54,261 nucleotides of DNA from Chrysochromulina parva (taxonomy: Eukaryota > Haptophyta > Prymnesiales > Chrysochromulinaceae). Of the stretch, positions 51,001 to 54,261 are shown one piece after another; the first letter of the stretch is position 1, and each line of letters opens with the position of its first letter. The notes below the pieces were generated by a model. It was not told where the DNA came from. It searched no databases and saw only the letters and a list, made by a program, of their open reading frames with translations. The stretch is taken from NCBI GenBank assembly GCA_002887195.1, contig PJAB01000040.1:1-54261 (forward strand), written 5' to 3'. A program made the translations under genes and the position numbers.

Positions 51001-52860
51001 GCGCGCCGTCTCGCACACCCGTGCCTTGAGGCGTTCAAGAGCCATCCGAGCGCCGCAACGCGAGACGTTCTGTTGGGTTTCGAAGGAGGCGCTCCGGAGG
51101 CCAAGGGCGTCAGTCCGCTCGAGCAGCTGGCTGCCGCCGTTGCCGATGGCGTCGAAGGCGGAACAGCCCGCACTAGACGTACCGTCGGTGAGAAAGCCCC
51201 ACCGGAGCCGTATCTCGTGAAAGGCCGTTCGTGGCGAGAGGCGATCAGGGTCGACGCCCGCGCGCGCACCGCACGCTTGCCGAGGCGCGAGCAGGCCCCA
51301 CCATTCTTCATTCAGGAAGCCATCGGGGAAAGTGCTCATGCGTCCGCCGCACGGCCGCTGCAGGTAAGGCCCATCCGGCCCGTGGTCTGGGCAGTACCGG
51401 CCGCAGAACCCATTCGAAGGACCGGTGTCAGGGCCACATGAGCGGTCCCCCTTCCACAGCTCGTCCACCCAGGACATGAGGAAGCCGCCCGAGACGACAT
51501 TGTCATCGCGCGGGCCGCAGTCCTCGCAGTCGGTGCCGTATGGGCACGTGGCGAACTCGGAGCCGGGGCCGCCGTCGTTGCACACGCCGTCGCCGGCCGT
51601 GGGGCACACGTATTGACGGCAGCGCACGCCGGCCTCGCCACCCGCCGCGAGCGATCCCGCCGTCTGGCACTCCCAGCTGGTGCAGTCCGTCCCAAACTCT
51701 TGCGTGCAGAACGGCGGAGCACTTGAGTACGAGAGGCATAACCCATCACGGGCACAGTTTGCTCGGCACGAGATTGCATGCCGCTCGAGCTCCTCGACGA
51801 GATTGACGATACCCGCCGCATGCGCCGCTTGGTCCTCGGCCGCGACGGACGGCGCACTATTGTAGGCGTCAATCCCGTACTCGCCGATGAGCAGAGGCTT
51901 GCCGCTCACCTTGGCGTAGTCATGGAAGGCGCTGCCGAACGTGGTGCCGCGGTAGATGTTCGCCATCCAGCAGCAGAAATGAGTCATTCGGTTGTCGAGG
52001 AGACGCACGTGGGCGGCAAAGTCGGACGCGCTGAACGGAGCGTATGGCTCGAGTCCGTACCGCTCGAACGGAAGAGGCACATCCGCAAGCGGCGACGTGC
52101 AAGGGTAGCCTTCCTCCTCAACCACGGCACAGAGCTCGTTGATCATCTGGTACGCAAGCTCCGTGTTGTCCTGGAACTTGCAGAGCGCATAGCAGTCGGC
52201 GCCGGCGCAGGCGGGTGTGCTGCCGCAGACGAAGCGATTCGCCTCGAGGTTGACCTCGTTGCCGACCAGCCACATGCCCACCGCTGGGTGACGATTGCGC
52301 TGCACGGCGCTGCGTAGATTCTCCTTCGTGTCCGCCAAATTCACGTCGAGCGGGTTGAAGATGGCGGTGCCTGCGGCCGTTTGCGAGGCGAGGTTGAGCG
52401 ACTCATCGAGGTGGAATCCCGCGAACACCGTGATGTTCAGTCGGTAGCACTCGTCGAGGAAGGCCATGTGGTCGCCCGTCGCGCCCAGCTCGTACACGCG
52501 CACCGAGTTCATGCCGGCGAGCCGCATCATAGGTAGGTCGCGCTGCCAGACGGGCGAGTTGGACGGCGTGAAAAAGTCGGCCACGCGTAGCGCATCGCTG
52601 TGCTGGTTGCGCCCGATGGGCACCGGCGAGTACGTCACTCCGCGCACGAGCAGCGGCGTCTCGGTGCCGTTGCTGGAAATCATGAGCTTGCGCTCGCGAG
52701 TGGCGAGCCTCGAATGGCTGTACGTTCGGTTGCCCGACGCGACATAAGCGTAGTCGCCGAGAGCGCTGTACAGCGGCGAGAGGCCGAGCGCGCACAGAGG
52801 CAGCCAACCGCTCAGTAACGCGACGGATATCGGTCGGGCAGGCCGCGTGAATTGCCGCAT
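31894..52860 (-). CDS. Giant fused beta-1,3-glucan machine: signal peptide - GH72-like - GH72-like - glucan synthase - glucan synthase
   Basis: Eleven exons join, all in phase 0, into about 6,637 residues: 52860-50374, 50294-49134, 49028-45135, 44969-42156, 42057-39658, 39501-39352, 39316-36257, 36186-35791, 35667-35572, 35428-33836 and 33756-31894. The start 'MRQFTRPARPISVALLSGWL' is a signal peptide. Two clan GH-A barrels (Glu pairs 202/327 and 896/1017) precede two multi-pass GT48 modules, each with the FKS N-domain ('GEAANLRHLPE'), 'FTPYYAEDV'/'FTPHYSEDV', 'GEGKPENQNHAVIF', 'MNQDNYLGE' and 'HYGHPDVW'. GT48 enzymes make 1,3-beta-glucan from UDP-glucose at the plasma membrane; GH72 enzymes splice or elongate such chains outside. 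I infer synthesis and remodelling in one chain. Two introns begin with GC. Exons 6a/6b are linked by a doubtful 35-nt gap (39317-39351) that may instead be a frameshift. That one transcript covers all exons is an inference from frames and domain order. Confidence 0.8.
33757..33835 (-). repeat. 79-bp intron with AACCCTAACCC-like stretch
   Basis: Sense-strand GTACCCGG...CCCTCCCTCATCAG. The middle is A/C-rich with AACCCTAACCCGAACCC, similar to telomere-type repeats but too short and irregular to mean more. The 3' end matches the shared TCCCTCATCAG ending. Confidence 0.75.
34784..34942 (-). repeat. 159-bp near-identical block in the second synthase module (pair of 42702-42860)
   Basis: Compared base by base with 42702-42860 there are two mismatches and no gaps, synonymous sites included. 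It covers the segment with the K-P-E-N-Q-N-H and M-N-Q-D-N-Y motifs. Identity drops sharply on both sides. Confidence 0.93.
36890..37080 (-). repeat. Ala/Asp/Asn low-complexity tract from six-base repeats
   Basis: GGCGTC/GGCATT/GGCGGC units encode an Ala-rich linker with alternating Asp, Asn and Thr in the second synthase module, in the position of the acidic linker of the first module. It stays in frame. Confidence 0.85.
38971..39123 (-). repeat. Three 48-bp tandem repeats in coding sequence of the second synthase
   Basis: Copies start at 38971, 39019 and 39067, with a partial fourth at 39115. Each encodes 16 residues built on S-S-E-G-D-M-P-R-D-M-P-R-G-T-G-W, placed between the FKS N-domain and 'YDDVNEFFW'. 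Confidence 0.92.
39317..39351 (-). other. Possible 35-nt intron or -1 frameshift in the giant gene
   Basis: Upstream of 39352 the coding frame is open ('QSRTWAFLGPWEFMT'); from 39316 the FKS-like frame ('LHRVVLYLLIHGEAAN') lies in another frame. Excising GTCGAG...CTGTGAG (35 nt) restores it. A single missing base in the assembly would do the same. Confidence 0.5.
39502..39657 (-). repeat. Intron made of two ~77-bp copies containing the upstream exon end
   Basis: Sense strand starts CAG/GCGAGTCTCG (GC donor) and ends CCACGAGCAG. The last 27 bases of the upstream exon recur, with few changes, in the middle and at the end of the intron, so three copies of the exon end exist. TGATTGCCTCT repeats lie between. 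Confidence 0.88.
42058..42155 (-). repeat. 98-bp intron flanked by a 19-bp direct repeat
   Basis: On the sense strand the intron starts GTGCCCTTCGAGGCGCTGC and the next exon starts with the same 19 bases. Inside are CTCTGATGACCTCTGATGACC repeats, and the end is CCTCCCTCCTCAG. Confidence 0.93.
42702..42860 (-). repeat. 159-bp near-identical block in the first synthase module (pair of 34784-34942)
   Basis: The partner copy lies 7,918 bp away in the same gene and in the same orientation. Confidence 0.93.
44970..45134 (-). repeat. 165-bp intron with an internal tandem duplication
   Basis: On the plus strand GGGGGGAGATCATAGCATTG followed by GGGCCGAGGGTGGG occurs twice (near 44976 and 45037), with a partial copy between. 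The sense borders are CAG/GTGGGC and CCTCCAG/GTGGAG. Confidence 0.85.
47964..48021 (-). repeat. CCG trinucleotide repeat coding for poly-Gly
   Basis: About 19 consecutive CCG triplets on the plus strand encode a Gly run in the first synthase module's N-terminal linker. Such tracts vary in length and may differ between alleles. Confidence 0.9.
49029..49133 (-). repeat. 105-bp GC-AG intron with a 13-bp flanking repeat
   Basis: The sense donor is CAG/GCGAGT and the acceptor CACGCAG/GCGCGC; CATCACGCAGGCG is present at both junctions. The body is a run of GCCTCTGAGT units. No GT donor restores the frame, so the GC donor is the best reading. Confidence 0.82.
49134..50650 (-). other. Domain: second GH-A (GH72-like) barrel
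   Basis: The barrel begins about 'PFFVRAVCYSPVPVGHDPG' and is split by the intron 50295-50373 at 'RHRFFLD/VADRAGLV', a position that matches 'HMAFLDECYRLN' of the first barrel. It keeps 'MWFVGNEVN' (E896), 'PFFVSEYGVDAYDT' (E1017) and 'SSVMAWVDEWWKGR', so both catalytic acids are present. It runs through the 49029-49133 intron directly into the first synthase module. Confidence 0.72.
50650..52860 (-). other. Domain: signal peptide and first GH-A (GH72-like) barrel, with Cys-rich insert
   Basis: Residues 1-35 are a signal peptide. Residues 60-470 form the barrel: 'PLLVRGVTYSPVPIGRN', 'MNSVRVYELG', 'GMWLVGNEVN' (acid/base E202, codon 52257-52255), 'KPLLIGEYGIDAYN' (nucleophile E327, codon 51882-51880) and 'GGFLMSWVDELWKG'. 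Between the nucleophile and the last strand sits a Cys-rich insert (about 365-450) with 'DGVCNDGGPGSEFATC' and 'GTDCEDCGPR', a module type I associate with algal extracellular proteins. This insert is absent from the second barrel. Confidence 0.72.
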
Positions 52861-52948
52861 AATTCGCTTCGGTTTGTGCGTTCGAGAGCGGCTGGCGGCC
52901 AACCAACAAGTCTTTGCGGAATTTGCGACGTGTGTGAGCCTCGCCTCG

Positions 52949-52982
52949 GGGGCGACACGAGTCTCGAGACTCGTGTCGCCCC
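52949..52982. repeat. Perfect 34-bp palindrome upstream of the giant gene
   Basis: GGGGCGACACGAGTCTC (52949-52965) is followed immediately by its exact reverse complement. It lies about 90 bp upstream of the start codon at 52860, in the 5' UTR or core promoter, and would form a strong hairpin in RNA or a dimer-protein site in DNA. Confidence 0.9.
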
Positions 52983-53136
52983 TGCTACGCAAGGGCCGCT
53001 CATTTATGCACAGAAACACGCTGGAACAGACCGCGGCGCTAGCATCAGGTTACATGCACCGTGTCGAACTGCGGGGGAGCCACAGCGAGCGCAGCGGCTC
53101 CCAGTGGCTCTCTCACGCAGCCCCCGGCGCGCGTGC

Positions 53137-53940
53137 TCAGAAATTGGAGACGTGCCCCACCTCGTCGAGGTACTGCTTCAGGTCCGAGATCGACGTAAGC
53201 ACGATCCGGTGGGCCTCACAGAAAGGGATCAGCTGAGGGATACGGGCCATCGAGCCATCCTCGTTACACACCTCCGCCAGCACACCGGCCGGCTTGCAGC
53301 CCGCGAGCGCGCACAAGTCGAGCGCGGCCTCGGTGTGGCCGTCGCGCTCGCGGCAGCCGCCCGGCTTGCTGCGCAGCGGGAACACGTGCCCCGGCCGACA
53401 GAAGGCCTCAGCACCCACTGACGGGTCGGCGAGCGCGTTAAAGGTGGCCGCACGGTCGGCGGCCGAGATGCCCGTGGTGCACCTGTGCGCGCCGTAGGCC
53501 CGCACATCGGTGGAGACGGTGAAGGCGGTGCCCTTAGGATCCTGATTGTTGACGTACATGGTCGGCAGCTGCAGTGCCTCGAGCCGCGCGCTGGGCACCG
53601 AGCAGCAAATGACGCCTGTTGAGTAGCGCACGATGAAGCCGACCGTGTGCGGGGTCGCTAGCTCGCCCGCCATGATCAGGTCGCCCTCGTTCTCGCGGTT
53701 TTCGTCGTCCGTCACGCAGATGACCTCGCCGCGTTTGAGCGACTCCACCGCCGCGATGACGGACTCGCGACCAAACGGTTTGGGCAACGGCGCGGTGCCT
53801 GGGACCCCGACCTGCCAGGCGACAGGCCCGCCAACGACGGGGGCCGAGCTGATGGTGCTCGGGACCGAGATGCCGGTGGCAACGCCGATCAGCGCTGCCG
53901 CCGCACTCCACCACGCTCTGCTGCGCTGAGGAGCTGGCAT
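53137..53940 (-). CDS. ribB: 3,4-dihydroxy-2-butanone 4-phosphate synthase (riboflavin synthesis)
   Basis: The 267-residue product makes the four-carbon unit of riboflavin from ribulose 5-phosphate. The Mg-binding loop 'DDENRENEGDLIMA' is at 78-91 with R82, E83, E85 and D87 in the expected places. 'DPKGTAFTVSTD', 'CTTGISAADRAAT', 'GHVFPLRSKPGG' and 'RDGHTEAALDLCALAG' follow in family order. It ends after 'YLDEVGHVSNF', so there is no fused GTP cyclohydrolase II, unlike plant and many algal RIBA proteins. The first 55 residues ('AWWSAAAALIGVATGISVPS') are a hydrophobic leader, suggesting plastid import. It is transcribed toward the giant glucan gene, 276 bp upstream of its start codon. Confidence 0.93.
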   Translation of the reverse strand: MPAPQRSRAWWSAAAALIGVATGISVPSTISSAPVVGGPVAWQVGVPGTAPLPKPFGRESVIAAVESLKRGEVICVTDDENRENEGDLIMAGELATPHTVGFIVRYSTGVICCSVPSARLEALQLPTMYVNNQDPKGTAFTVSTDVRAYGAHRCTTGISAADRAATFNALADPSVGAEAFCRPGHVFPLRSKPGGCRERDGHTEAALDLCALAGCKPAGVLAEVCNEDGSMARIPQLIPFCEAHRIVLTSISDLKQYLDEVGHVSNF

Positions 53941-54261
53941 TCCTCTCTATCCGCGTGTCGCGAGGACGTGGCGGGAGCTCCGAAACGGGGAATCGAGTCA
54001 GTTCGCGTTCACGCTCGACAACTCGGCAAGTCGAACGACCAAAGGGTCCCGTGGAGCCTCACCGTGGAGGGCGCAGACACACTCGAGTTTTTCAGATTAT
54101 ATCTTACGGGACAGTGTGCGGGGCCGTGATGCGAAAAGGATGTGTGGGAAGTTTTTCGGTTGGTCAGCCATAGGGTCAACCCATGGCTTGCCGCACGCCA
54201 AAGATACCTGGGCCTAACTTGACGCTTTCCTCTTTTACGTTGTTTTCCGGATTTTCGCTGG
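53941..54261. other. Window end, no gene recognised
   Basis: Upstream flank of the DHBP synthase gene. GC content falls toward the end (TTTTTCAGATTATATC near 54089). A 72-residue plus-strand frame has no similarity I can see. Confidence 0.4.

Overview
The window is nuclear DNA of a eukaryote, most likely a GC-rich unicellular alga. A haptophyte is my preferred guess, but the sequence does not prove it. The eukaryotic signs are spliceosomal introns in at least six genes, a cytosolic ribosomal protein gene (eL33) split into four exons, a spliceosome factor of the CWC2 type, a polycystin channel, and SET/MYND and prolyl-4-hydroxylase proteins. An algal (secondary plastid) origin is suggested by a proline-rich protein whose N-terminus has the A-x-A/F cleavage pattern of complex plastids and by a DHBP synthase with a hydrophobic N-terminal leader.

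Layout, left to right. 1-2510: 3' part of a polycystin-type (PKD) cation channel, plus strand, with repeat-filled introns. 2743-7505: a DXD glycosyltransferase-like gene, then a divergent pair made of a prolyl 4-hydroxylase (minus) and a GT31-like glycosyltransferase (plus). 7830-9737: an ankyrin-repeat protein (minus) divergent from the plastid-type proline-rich protein (plus). 10311-12300: an aromatic amino acid permease with an intron built of tandem 52/53-bp units. 12621-18524: two plus-strand genes of unknown or scaffold type and one orphan minus-strand gene. 18739-22487: CWC2-like splicing factor with an added WW domain, a SET/MYND protein and an aldo-keto reductase. 22916-27313: a processive family 2 glycosyltransferase divergent from an SGNH-hydrolase-like protein. 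27458-28449: eL33. 28739-31537: a CNBD potassium channel.

The last 22 kb are dominated by one minus-strand gene (31894-52860). I can join 11 exons, every junction in phase 0, into a protein of about 6,637 residues. It carries a signal peptide, two tandem clan GH-A glycoside hydrolase/transglycosylase-like domains (closest by motif to GH72 beta-1,3-glucanosyltransferases), and two complete tandem 1,3-beta-glucan synthase (FKS/callose synthase, GT48) modules. One uninterrupted 2.4-kb exon holds the C-terminus of the first synthase and the N-terminus of the second. This looks like a single-chain machine that makes and remodels beta-1,3-glucan. A 159-bp stretch is almost identical in the two synthase modules, which suggests gene conversion. 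A DHBP synthase (riboflavin pathway) closes the window.

The second theme is intron structure. Many introns, in genes on both strands, share sense-oriented CTGATG-type repeats, which match a branch-point consensus, and a TCCCTCATCAG-like 3' end. Several are flanked by direct copies of exon sequence, as expected if introns arise by tandem duplication of AG/GT-containing segments. One intron is a tandem array of four GT...AG units, each of which could itself be an intron. Together with a cluster of carbohydrate-active genes, this is the most unusual content of the window.
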